A DNA stretch of 64,000 bases from Cristatella mucedo. Its lineage: Eukaryota; Bryozoa; Phylactolaemata; Cristatellidae. The stretch is taken from assembly GCA_009760855.2 (NCBI GenBank), contig WPIO01000047.1:3052001-3116000 (forward strand), in the 5' to 3' direction. The notes below the pieces were generated by a model. The model made no database searches. It saw nothing but the letters and a program-made list of their open reading frames with translations, and was not told the origin of the DNA. Below are positions 46,881-57,392 of this stretch, one piece after another. The stretch's first letter is position 1. Each line of letters opens with the position of its first letter. Both the position numbers and the translations under genes were made by a program.

Positions 46881-46989
46881 TAGAAATTTTAAAAGAGAAC
46901 CTGTATTCAAACGCAACGGGAGATATGCGATTCAATTCGACTTCAAAAAAATTATAATTAAAGATTCGCACTAGCTTTGGCCACAACTT

Positions 46990-47215
46990 TTATTTCGGTT
47001 TTATCATTACTAAATTTGAGAAAGTTTGCTGAGTTGAGGGACTTTGATTTATTAGAAGGCTGCTGGGTCAAAGTAAATCTAGAGCTGCGCGTCATTTACA
47101 CAGTAATGAAAGGTTCGATATTGATAGGAGGCTACATCGGCTAGAAGGAGAGTACACATAGCAAAAAGAAGTGGACCAAACATTGAGCCCTGTGATACCC
47201 AGCCCTTTTGACACT
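46990..47215 (-). mobile_element. Family A LINE, short RT remnant
   Basis: The antisense of NLLVMG/DDKT (cggttttatcattactaaat, 46995), of SLNSL and FDPSQP (gctgctgggtcaaagtaaat, 47058), and of GSVLGP (ccaaacattgagccctgtga, 47172) is present in order. Confidence 0.8.
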
Positions 47216-48060
47216 ATTTGTAGGGTTTCCAACTTAATTGCTACAATCTAGATGCCGTCTCACAATTGCAAAAAACAGGTTTGTTTGACTTAGTCTGATG
47301 ATAGCAGGCAGGGTATATAGGTATCAATAGCTCGCGCGGCAATTAAACTCTGAAAGAGAACTATTTTCTTTGTCTTTTCTGTCTACGTTGATCTTGTCGG
47401 ATATACTGTAGATGGTTCTGAGTAGTGGTTCTCAGCACTTCTCCTTCTCAAGAGCGTTCATAAGAATTAGTCTAGCTGCAACAAGTATTAATTCGACCTT
47501 TTGGGAAAATCTCACTTTAGTTTTGTAATCGTGTGGAGCATGCGGAAACAATGTGAATCTTTCAGGGTTCTTGTAAAACTTTTAGAAATAGATTAAGGCC
47601 GCATAGATGGCAGGGAGATATTTTATTCACCCGAACTTTAAAAAATCCTTGATTTTCAGATGATTGCATTTCTGCTTCGGAACATCGGTCTAACAAATTA
47701 TTTCGTGACTTTGTGTGCTATTAGGATTTTGGGAGTCGTTGGAGTGATACGTATTTCGAATTTTGAATTTACTTCAGGTTATTAGAGTTTTCCAACTTAA
47801 AATGATGACGTACCTGATGCGTTATGAGCTTTCATTTAAATGCTAAAAAATCTTTAACGACGGCCAGTAAGATTTTTACTGATCTTCTAAGTGAGTGGGT
47901 TTTATTCAATATCTATTTCTGCCCCCAAGTGTCATCTCTGTGGCTTTGGAATATACTGCTCTAATTTAGGACGTCATTTTAAAAATTGTTATTCAACCAC
48001 TTGATTTCTTTGACACTCAGCTACAATTGGTTCGTGCACACGGGCTCAACAACGTATTAG
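47216..48060. other. Sequence without recognised features
   Basis: AT-rich with no long frame. Nothing recognised on either strand. Confidence 0.4.
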
Positions 48061-48104
48061 CTCTGCTCAATGGCGCTAGATCTACCAGTATCTGTTACAC
48101 TTTT

Positions 48105-48620
48105 TTGAAAGACTAAGTGGACTACGTTAAAAACTTTGAATCAGTGCTAGAACTTAGCGTCGAAGCTTTCCAAGTTTCACTAGGAGTAACACTGTTCCTG
48201 TGCATTGTGCTGCTCACTTTCCCGCTGCCGGTAGAGCCTCCTGTTCTGTCCTCAAAGCGGCAATAATTAATTACTGCACGACCAAGAGCCAACCTATCGC
48301 CCAATGAGTATGGCCTCCAAGCTGCCGAAAGCACAGCTGAGCCCACCTTCAAGGTGCTTAAACCGGACATTGATGCTTTTGTGGCCATATCCTTTGCTTG
48401 GGAGCAGTTACAGAGTGCTTGCAGAATTTAATTTGAGACTTTGTGTTGCAACCTAATGGTAGGCCGGTGCCGATTGTTGCACACTAGTCTGCTTTTGATG
48501 TTGCTTTGCCTACCTTCGATGTTGCTTTAGCAGCTTTTGATGTTGCTTGGACCACCTTTGACGTGACATGGTTCACCTTTGATGTTGCCTGGCTGCTTCT
48601 CGGGAGGAATGGAAGAATGA
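48105..48620 (+). other. Unidentified coding-like segment with seven-residue repeats
   Basis: Plus-strand pieces read like protein. VDYVKNFESVLELSVEAF (48117 on) has a stop near 48270. In another frame, ITARPRANLSPNEYGLQAAE and later FKVLKPDIDAFVAISFAWEQ end at a stop near 48430. A third piece at 48490-48640 carries FDVALPT, FDVALAA, FDVAWTT, FDVTWFT and FDVAWLL, five seven-residue units. The minus strand is also open over 48122-48388 and 48484-48777. Which strand, if either, is coding is unclear. A decayed ORF of an unknown mobile element is one possibility. Confidence 0.35.
48490..48598 (+). repeat. 21-bp tandem repeat, five units
   Basis: The core ttttgatgttgctt recurs every 21 bases five times with up to about 6 differences per unit. 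In frame it encodes an FDVAxxx heptad on the plus strand and an ATSKVxK-like heptad on the minus strand. Confidence 0.9.
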
Positions 48621-50420
48621 GGGGAACCAAGATTTGAATGAGAACGCTGGCAGGCGGGAGAAGCCAGTGTGCTGCTTCCCTGCGAACGTCAGCCGAATAC
48701 ATAGTTGTTGAAACCCAGTCAGTGTTTGGGTGCATTGTCGCGTATATTTTGACCGAATGGTTATTGCAAAGCAGCAATTTAAATCATCTTATGATTTTCA
48801 CATTTCTCTCTCCTTAAATTGATTAACATTGAACCTCAAACATGAGTGTATCAGCCTTGGCTTGATTAAGGAGTGTGGTAATGCGGAATTGAGTACTTGA
48901 AGGTTGAAATTGTTGCATGCCATACTTTAGGAACTTCTGGATTAGAAAGAAGAACAAACTGTGCTAGAATCGTGCAAAATCGGAAAGAGTGCTTACGTAA
49001 AATTAAGTGAATTGCATTACATTGCTACCTCAGAAGTATTCGAATTAGGAAAAAATGCTTATTCCAAATAGTTCAAAAAGAAGTAGTCGTTCTTGTGCTG
49101 CCTTCAGTAACATATCTAAAATCGATCCCGCCTGAAAGAATATCAGAAACAGGAATACCCCGCTTAGAAGAATAGCAGTTCTGGGTCTCAGATTTACTCT
49201 ATCTATAGTCTCACTTCGCATATGGGAGTACTCCGCTCAAAAGAATGACCATTTGCCGGCCCGAGCGAATTCTGATAACCAAAGTCCACTACTGGTTCAC
49301 CCTTAAGGTGACCTATTTCAGTGTCCTAATCCTAAACTACGACTATCCGCTGTAAAAGATATTGTTGAGCAGCAATGCATTCAGAACAACTTAGCTACTA
49401 ATATGACGCTCCGCTTGAAATTTCTAATTACAGCATCAAAAATTAACCTTCCAGTGAACATCGTGGATGTGTCAAAGGCCATAAGGTGGCCAGAGTACAT
49501 AGGTGCATGCCGTGATTATAACTCAATGTGAAGACATGAGAAAACTGAGCACACCGCTTTATTTTTATGCAATGAAATGTGATCCCAATTCAACCTACGT
49601 CATGGATCTGAGTCCTGCAGCAGGCAATCCTATGCAGACCCTTGAACGCGAGAATGAAAGCTACTTCAGCACATTGCCACTTTTTAAATGAGGCTTTTGA
49701 ATTAACTGACCGTCAGTTTGCATTTTTAATGTGTTCCTGTCTGGACAAGAGACCATGGTGTAGACTCGACTAGGTAACCTGCAAAATTCGGGTATCTCAG
49801 AATTAACAAACTGTGTGTGGTACATGAAGTGATCGATCTTCCTCTGCCAATATTGCTGCAGTGTCGCATGTTACTATTGAAACCTGATTTGAGATTACTG
49901 ATGTAGAAAATACCTAAGAACTAATAGACAGCTATTCTGACTTTAGTCGTGCTGCTTTACTCATTCAAGAGTTTGCTGTTGGTGGTGTCCACGAATTAAT
50001 TCACAGAATTGATAAAAACTCATGTTACGTACACGATGAGGAACCATTTTCGGTGATTTGCTATGCTCCGACGTGGCTATGTGTCGTAGTCACACTTGCT
50101 AATATGACAAAAAAATACTTCTCGACTATCACACAATTTCTGCCAACTTAACTTATCTTAACGTGATATTTGAGTTTTAGGAGTGCTTTGTTTTTCATGC
50201 ATTGATATCAGCGTTTCTCTGTGGTCAAGATTTGAGCGAGATGATTGTGCGATCTTCGTACCTTAGCACGCAAAAAAACTTAAAAGCTCGAGGCCAATTG
50301 ACTGCGTTTCAAAAATTATAAGAATTTTTCTTTAGATAGTCTACTGTTGCTTGAGCTTTAGTCGACACATTTGTTGAATGGTGAAAGTTATGCATGTAAG
50401 CATTTTGATTATGGGCTAGA
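48621..50420. other. Mostly featureless stretch
   Basis: A plus-strand frame at 49503-49691 (ending FSTLPLFK, rich in polar residues) has no recognised family. Nothing else stands out. Confidence 0.35.
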
Positions 50421-50424
50421 ATTG

Positions 50425-51385
50425 GTTATGGGAAAACCCAGTTTGATTCAAAAAATGGAAAGGCTGACGCTCAAAATTGGCTCTGCCAGCATATCTCCAG
50501 TTGAATCAGTTCGAAATCTAGGTGTCATATTCAAAAGCGACCTCTCGTTAGACAACCATATTAGCTTCACAGTCTAATCTGCCTATTTTCAGCTTCATGA
50601 CATTGCTAAAATTCGGGCTTGTTTAGATAAGGATACCACGTCCAAGTCGGTCCATGCATTCGTGACATCCCGTCGCCTTCTGCAAATCACTGTTTACTAG
50701 CCTACCAGCATGTACGATCAGGTGATTGCAGCTGGTGCAAAACTCTGCAACTAGGCTTGTCTGTCGTGAGCGTCGCAGTTGCCACATTACTCCACTTCTC
50801 GCCGACCGGCACTGTCTACCAGTCAAGCAACGGATTAACTTCAAGGTTTTGTCGCTCACATTTGGGTCCTTTCATTCTATGGCTCCAGCCTATCTCTCAG
50901 ATATACTACCCCATCAGGCCAAGCATACTACCAGCCGCTTTTTGGAATCCAACTGTCTACAAATACCTTGTACAAACCTTAAATCCTTTGGAGACCGTGC
51001 ATTTAGTTCGTACACTTCCAAATCCTGGAACTCCCTCCCAACCTGCGTCAGAACATCCCCTGACCTGACCACATTAACAAGAAACTTAAAAACACACATA
51101 TTTAGGACAGCATTTAGAGTGTCCCTGTGATTCGTCCTTGATGTGCTTATGCGTGCTGACACTGTGCATGCTGCCACTAACCACATTTGCATGCTGACCC
51201 TGTGAATGTCACCCCTAACTATGTTATTCATTTTGTTTGTTTATCAAGCATGATGTTACTCACCATTTTTTATCAAGCATGATTTTACTCACCATTTAAT
51301 TGCATTTCCCTTTGCAACAAATGTAAAGCGCCTAGAGAGAGATTAAGTTCTCTGAGGGCGCTTTATCAAGTGAATTATTATTATT
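50425..51385 (+). mobile_element. Family A LINE, fairly young C-terminal RT fragment and 3' end
   Basis: Starts at LVMGKPSLIQKMERLTLKIG and continues NLGVIFKSDLSLDNHIS and [19 protein letters not shown]. The final 134-codon frame (50726-51130) ends WNSLPTCVRTSPDL...FRVSL, the same end as the copy at 42589. The 3' untranslated region contains a 30-odd-base tandem duplication (tatcaagcatgatnttactc twice, 51243-51297), then the hairpin and attattatt. Confidence 0.92.
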
Positions 51386-51495
51386 ATTGTTTAATTGCAT
51401 TTCCCTTTGTGCAAATGTAAAGCGACTACAGAGAGATTGAGTTCTCCGAGGGTGCATTATCAAGTGCATTATTACTATTATTATTATTAATATTA
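51386..51495 (+). repeat. Second copy of the family A 3' tail in tandem
   Basis: tttaattgcatttccctttg restarts right after the previous tail. It is followed by a second, slightly different hairpin (aaagcgactacagagagatt, ctccgagggtgcatt) and another att repeat tail. Confidence 0.85.
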
Positions 51496-51737
51496 CGATA
51501 GTAATCATTATTGGCTTTTCGTATTAGTCATAAGTTTTTACTCTTTTGGCTCTAATTTCTCAGCATAAGAAGTCAAAATCTGCAACAGCTGGAAACACAA
51601 AGTAAACTGAAGAAATATATAATAGCAAAAATTTAGGTTGCATATATTAAGAATATAACAGCTTTAAAGCATCATAACTAAAAAAGACTTCGTTCTCCGG
51701 CAGCCATCATAGACGCCAGTCGCTGGTTTTAATTGGA

Positions 51738-51920
51738 ATGTCTTTACGCAATCGTGCTCGGAATTTTGAAGCTCGTCCAGAGAAAGAGCGAATTATCCCG
51801 AGTGCAAGTTCTCTCGTCAACCGTCGGCAGAAGACGGGTGACAGCTTCACGATATTCCGCAATACGTTCTATTTGGTGATTTACATCGACGTCCGTTTGG
51901 AAAACTTGGGTGATGGCAGG
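51738..51920 (+). other. Possible exon with GTAAGT donor
   Basis: A 61-codon open frame runs into GGCAG|GTAAGTAATA at 51919-51930, an excellent plus-strand donor. The peptide (LRNRARNFEARPEKERIIPS at its start) is not recognised. The minus strand is open here too (QTDVDVNHQIERIAEYREAV). Treat it as a candidate only. Confidence 0.25.
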
Positions 51921-51939
51921 TAAGTAATAACTGCGCCTT

Positions 51940-52440
51940 GAGAATAGGTCGTTTCAGATGACCGTCCTGTGCTTGTGAGCCAGCAGCTGACACAGCTCTT
52001 GTCCTAGGTGCGCATGCGGTGGGAGGGTCCGCCTCGCGGTACGGCTTCGTGTGTTTTAAGCCCCAGTGCACCTTCCGACGTTCGCTCGGAACGCTAAAGG
52101 AATCGCACGAGCCGCGGTTTCTCGGCGACGACTTGCCGCTACTAATTAACCGAGCCAAGTCTCGCAAGCGCTCGTTAAGACTCGCCGCCAGCACTGCCCA
52201 CCAAGGCTCTACTTGCCCGGCTGAGCTTCCTCGGCGCGATGGACTTGAGCTGCGTCTCCTTTGGCGAAGGCCGCTTTCGCCAGACTTTCGATCGGTATTT
52301 GGCTTCAGGAGCATGCTCGTGATGACGAATAGGGCACTGGCGAACATTCGATACCACGGTCTCATTTTCTTCTCCTTGCTTCTGGGATGCAATGTATTGG
52401 GGCGCCTCAACTATGTGGCAGGTTGTGAGATGGCAGCTCG
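51940..52440 (-). other. CpG-rich block with a 5'-exon-like open frame
   Basis: The stretch is visibly rich in CG dinucleotides compared with its AT-rich surroundings. On the minus strand a frame from ATG at 52365 gives MRPWYRMFASALFVITSMLL, a plausible signal peptide. Basic, serine-rich sequence (RQRRRSSSPSRRG) and a helix-like SLNERLRDLARLISSGK stretch with several dibasic sites follow. The plus strand is also open for 141 codons, ending in LIFFSLLLGCNVLG. A 5' exon or promoter island is suspected; a secreted prohormone is one reading of the minus frame. No homologue was recognised and the direction is unsure. Confidence 0.3.
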
Positions 52441-52594
52441 CTAGTTCAGCCAGATTATAAGTGCCGAGTTATTTATTAGTCGCCGTTCCCGGCTCATAAC
52501 AGCTCGCAAACGGTTATGTAATTATATACGGCTAGGCTGCATAATAGCCGGCATCTTGTAAGATTCAATCGGTCGTGTTTGGGACTGTTCGCCG

Positions 52595-52722
52595 TTCAAC
52601 GATTGTCGACATTTTACGATTGTCTACGATTGTTTATTATTGTCTACGATTGTCTACGATTTTCTACGATTGTCTAAATTTTACGATTCAACGATTGTCT
52701 ACATTGTTTACAACGATTGTCT
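52595..52722 (+). repeat. Tandem repeat of a tacgattgtc decamer
   Basis: About ten perfect or near-perfect units of tacgattgtc, with variants such as aacgattgtc and tattattgtc, immediately upstream of a family A copy. Confidence 0.92.
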
Positions 52723-52724
52723 AA

Positions 52725-52992
52725 CTCAATGTCTGCATTTAAGTTGGTCACTAGTGTACTAGTCCTGAAGCTCGTATCCCAATCAAATAACTCAACAAGT
52801 CCCCTATTCCCACTGTCTTGCTCCTACGTTGCATTGATCTACTGCTGCCTAACATCATTAATATGTCATTAGCATCAGGTCATGTCCCAGAACCTTTCAA
52901 AAAAGCTGTTGTCAGGCCACTTTTCGAGAAAGCGACACTAGACCGAGAGAACTTAAATAACTACCACCCGGTCTCCCTTCTACCATTCCTAT
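52725..52992 (+). mobile_element. Family A LINE, left part split by a full-length family B element
   Basis: Matches the linker and RT start of the copy at 41000-41270: tgcattgatctactgctgcc, [20 protein letters not shown], and [11 protein letters not shown]. It stops in the codon context of [12 protein letters not shown]. The remainder ([20 protein letters not shown]) resumes at 56541. Confidence 0.92.
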
Positions 52993-55900
52993 CATTCTTC
53001 CCGCGCTAAAGAGCGGCCTCGGGGCGAAGCAGCCTAAAACAGAACAGAAACAGGAAACAGAAGCAGAACAGCCTAAAGGGTGACTCTTAGCGTGGTGTGG
53101 ACCTTTACTTGATTTCTCCGTAATACATTCGGGTATTCCGCTGCTATCTTCGCTGTGACTATTTATGAGCTGTCCTCGGATAGGCTACACAAAACATGAC
53201 CTGCTTAGCATAAGGTGCGATGTCGCCATTAGTCGACCTAACGGCGGGCCTTCTCCAGCGGGTCAGTGAGAACCTTACTGCATCCTGCGTTCGCCCTATC
53301 AACAGCTCGGATATCAAACCTACGACTCATAAGTTTAGAGCGTTGAATAGTACTTGTTGTGGTAGTAGCCCACCCGCCGTAGCCCAGCACGTTGTGAAAC
53401 GTCGTCCAACGGCCGTTACCAAGGTCAAATTCAAATTCAAAGAGCCCACGTCCGCTGGGTCGGACGAAAGCGGTAGAGAATACAAGCCACTTCATCGCCG
53501 TCGCCCAGTTGTTGGAAAGCCTCTTAAATTCCGCCTACTAAATGTCCGCTCGCTAAAAACCAATGGGTTACTTATCCGCGATCAGGTGGTCCAGGCGAAG
53601 CTAGATGCATTTCTGCTTACCGAAACCTGGATGACGCCTTATTCCAGTAGCTGTATTTCTGAGACCACTTCACCCGGGTTCTCATTCTATCAGTCCATGC
53701 ATTCTGAAAAGGTTGGTGGTGGGTTGAAATTGTTGTTCGCGAATCGTTTAGCTATAAAATGTGCAGTTTCTCGCATGGGTCATCGTTTGAATCGGTTGCT
53801 ATCAGGTCTTCATCAAAGACAATGTCTCTCACTGTTGTAATATTCCGGCCTCCTGGCTGTCTAAACTTGTTTATAGAGGAGTTTTCAGAGTTCCTCGCTA
53901 AAATATTTGTGTGTGACAGGCCGTTACTGATTGTAGGAGACTTCAATATTCACGTTGAAAACCCTAGGAACAGCCAGGTCCGCTCATTTCTTGACAGTCT
54001 GGAGAATTTTGGTTTGGCCCAACACGTTAATCATGGCACCCACGTCGGTGGCCGCATTCTAGATCTCGTGATCACCAAGAATGTCCTCCCCACTGACCTT
54101 GGGGTGTGCACACTGACCCCCCTCAGATCATTGTTCGGTCTCGTTTACTGTTCCTACTCCCTCATACTTACAGGGCAATATCAAATTTGCCAAACGACAT
54201 AACTTACAAAGCATTGACATGGACAAGTTTTTTAAATGTGTTTGTGGTGCAGGTCTTCTTGATATGCATTCAGACTCGACCGGCAGCCTCGATACCCTCA
54301 CTGATGCGATAGACATGACACTCAGGAGTGCTCTTGACAAGCATACTCCCGTTCGCTCTATCCGTATTCAAAGTCGTGGAGATTCCTTTCAATTTACAAA
54401 AAACTCCTTAAGATGCACCGGGTAAAGCACAGGCTAGAACGTCGTTTCAAGAAATCTGGGTCTGAAGCAGATCTAGTCAATTTTAAAGACTTCCTTCGAG
54501 TCTACACCCGAAAGCTTACAAAACCAGGGCTTCTTTTTTCATTAAAAAGCTGAATTCCTGCCAGTCGGACACTAAACAGATTTATAAGACAGTAAACCAT
54601 TTACTGGCCAATGCTGTGAGGTCTGACTCCCCGGATATTAAAGGCTCTGCCAAAAAGTTTTCAGCCTTCTTTAGTGAAAAAATTGTGCACATTCGTGCCT
54701 CCATTAAGCCCCCTCCGACTAAAGCAATCGCCGTTCCTCAGCCTGTGACCTTCCTTAAAAGGTTCTCAGATGTTTCTGCATGCGATGTGGCTACCTTAAT
54801 AAGGTCTAGCAAAAAGAGCTCGTCTCCTGAAGACCCCATACCTTCATCTCTGTGGTCTTCACTAGAAGACCATCTTAGCCCTGCCATAACAAAGATTTTT
54901 AATGCTTCTTTGGGAAGAGGGTTCTTCCCCAGGTCCTTCAAATTGGCAATCGTTAGACCTATTCTTAAAAAGCCTGGATTCGGCCCAGAGGTCCTAGAAA
55001 ACTATGGCCCAGTTTCCCTTCTTTCGTTCCTATAAAAGATTCTTGGAAAAATTGTTGCAAAGCAGCTGGTTGAACATATTGAAAATAATGGAATGTCAGA
55101 CACATTTCAATCAGGGTTCAAGAGGCAGCATTCCACTGAAACTGCTCTCCTCCGCGTTAACAATGACATTCTACGTGGCAACGACGACGGGAACGTCACT
55201 GCCGTAGCTCTGCTAGATCTGTCTGCTGCCTTCGACACCATTGATCACGAAGTTCTGGTTGAACGATTGAGAATAGCGATCGGTCTGGCAGACAAAGCAC
55301 TGGCGTGGTTTAAATCATACTTGTCTGATCGTGTTCAATCCGTGTCGTGTGGGGGTCAGGTCTCACACGAGAAGGGTCACCTGTGGGGTCCCTCAAGGAT
55401 CTGTGCTCGGTCCCTAGCTGTTCTCCATTTATACACAACCTCTGGGAAAAGTGATTAAGGCACATGGAATAGGATATCACTTCTATGCTGACGATACTAA
55501 GTTGTATTTGTCATTCAAACCGTCATAATCTGCTGCGGCAACTGAGAAACTGAATGCTTGCCTTGCCGATATACGATCCCGGATGTCGGAAAACTTCCTG
55601 AAATTAAATGATGATAAAACCGAACTGCTGCTCATAGGACACCCTAAGCGTGTAGCTGGATTAAAAGGCTGTGCTGTTCTATAGGTGATGCTATTTTGCG
55701 ACCATCACCACGTGCTCGAAATTTAGGTGTCGTGTTCGACAGCCGCCTCAATTTCAAAAGCTTCATTCACAAGACTGTTTCTACAGCTAGCCATCACATC
55801 CGATCCCTATCCAAGATTAGCAGCTGTCTCCCACAGTGGCTTGCAAAGAATTGAATTAGCTCTTTAGTACTATCTCGGCTTGATTATTGTAATTCCCTTT

Positions 55901-56540
55901 TGGATGGGCTGCCAAAGAAAGTTATTATGCCACTGCAGCGGACTATGAAGATGGCTGCAAGGCTAGTCTTCAAGTCCCAGAGGTTTGAGCACGTGTCTTT
56001 TTTGCTGAAAGAGCCAGAATGGTTGCCGGTTGAGCAAAGGATGCAGAGCAGAGTTCTTACCCTGACCCACAAGGCCTGCCACAGCTTGGCTCGTTCGTAC
56101 CTAGCTGAACTGCCGCATCAGTTTCAGCCCGTTCGCGCCTCAGGTCTCGTGTGGACAATAAATGAGCTGTCCCATTCCTCCGCTTAAAGACAGTTGGCGA
56201 CAGAAGCTTTAGCTCTGCAGGTCCAAGACTGTGGAACTCGCTTCCACAATAAATGCAACGAGAACTTCTCTTCTACTGCCGACTATGGCTTAACTTTTTC
56301 AGCGGTCCTGAGCTGCTACTTAAATGCTACTCACTACATCAATTGCTCAGCTGACTCTGCTATGCTTCCCACTTTCTTTTTGTTGCCTGAGACGAAGTCT
56401 GTTGGCTACCGAATGCGTACCGAAAGCCGCTTAGGCTGTGAGTGTGCTAAACAAAATTCTCCTGCGTAACACCCACATGGTCTTGCGACTTTTTGGAGTT
56501 ACAGACGGAGATAAATTATATCACATTACATTGCATATAA
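52993..56540 (+). mobile_element. Family B LINE, near full-length EN-RT element nested in family A
   Basis: A leader of about 225 bases (cccgcgctaaagagcg on) is followed by an ORF from ATG 53220. That ORF has a roughly 100-residue N-terminal stretch without RNA-binding motifs, then an APE-type endonuclease: FRLLNVRSLKTNGLL (53530), FLLTETWMT (catalytic glutamate, 53610), VGDFNIHVENPRNSQ (53935). After the linker comes the RT: FKLAIVRPILKKPGFGPEVL (54940), [16 protein letters not shown] (55210), a GxPQGS site frameshifted near 55385, [12 protein letters not shown] (55485), [18 protein letters not shown] (55600) and NLGVVFDSRLNFKSF (55720). The 3' end is acagacggagataaattata. Frameshifts and stops at about 53760, 54190, 54420, 54550, 55034, 55385 and 55690 inactivate it. 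No separate ORF1 is seen. Confidence 0.93.
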
Positions 56541-56855
56541 AAGACACTGGAACAGGTGGTGGCGAACCAGCTGAACTCATATATCGAAACATCACACCTT
56601 GCTAGTAAGTTCCAGTCTGGCTTTAGAGCTAATCATTCCACAGAGTCAGCATTGCTTAGTGTATACAACGACCTACTTAGGAATGCAGACATGGCTAGAG
56701 TGTCTCTGCTTGTTTTGCCCAATTTTTCGGCAGCTTTTGATGCTATTGATCACAAAGTTCTTCTAGAGTGCCTCTCATCTCGCCTGGGCATAACTGGCAC
56801 TGCTCTGCCATGGTTCAGGTGATATCTCAGTGGGAGACTAGACTAAGACTGCTCC
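56541..56855 (+). mobile_element. Family A LINE, right part after the nested family B element
   Basis: Continues [20 protein letters not shown], then [37 protein letters not shown] and [12 protein letters not shown]. At 56856, after ctcagtgggagactagac, it stops and an inverted endonuclease segment begins. Confidence 0.92.
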
Positions 56856-57300
56856 GAGGTATGGCAAACTGCTTGAATTCGAAGTTCCATCGCGTGATAA
56901 TAGCGATTCTACCTCCAGTTTTTATTGATCCAGAGTTTTGAAAGAAGGAGAAACCAATCGGGCTAGCGTCTTTAATTGTCGGGCAGTTTACTGATTTTAG
57001 TCAAATTTCAGTCAAGGCGAGCAGGTTGATACCTTTTTCAGAAATAATATTGCTTATTTCTTGGAGTTTATGGCACACTGGGTGAGGATTCCAAAGACTG
57101 GCTTTAAGTTAGGCCGCCGAAGTTATAAAAGGCCTGATGGCCACTAATTTAGAGAGATTCAGAGTGAGGTTTAACGAGAAAGTGCTGAACGGTTAGAGGC
57201 AATGCTGGGAATAGCAAAGGAGCGAGTGCTCAGCTCGCATTTCCCGCCAAACGATTCTCAGCGTCTCAGCTCGCGGCCTTGGCCCCACCCGCTGCGGCAA
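56856..57300 (-). mobile_element. LINE endonuclease segment, inverted
   Basis: The reverse strand reads SLWNPHPVCHKLQEISNIIS, then GINLLALTEI (for LLALTETWL), DASPIGFSFFQNSGSI and GGRIAIITRWNFEFK. This is the N-terminal half of an APE-type LINE endonuclease including the catalytic glutamate of the TE motif. Upstream on the minus strand GC-rich leader sequence extends to about 57300. It may be the family A 5' part, inverted relative to the adjoining RT, since no other family A endonuclease is present. Confidence 0.75.
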
Positions 57301-57324
57301 ATGCATGCTTTTCTCTTTTTAATG

Positions 57325-57392
57325 AGTTAATAATTTTTAATAATAATTAATAATTAATAATTTTTAATAATAATTAATAATTTTTAATAATA
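57325..57392 (+). repeat. AT-rich tandem repeat of taataattaataattttt units
   Basis: Three imperfect units of about 20 bases (ttaataataattaataattt), flanked on both sides by a repeated gcatgctt(t)(t)ctctttttaatg string at 57303 and 57393. Confidence 0.88.

Noticed and set aside
52019-52444. 141-codon plus frame through the CpG-rich block
   Set aside because: It overlaps the longer minus frame. Neither strand has a recognised homologue, so only the block itself is annotated.
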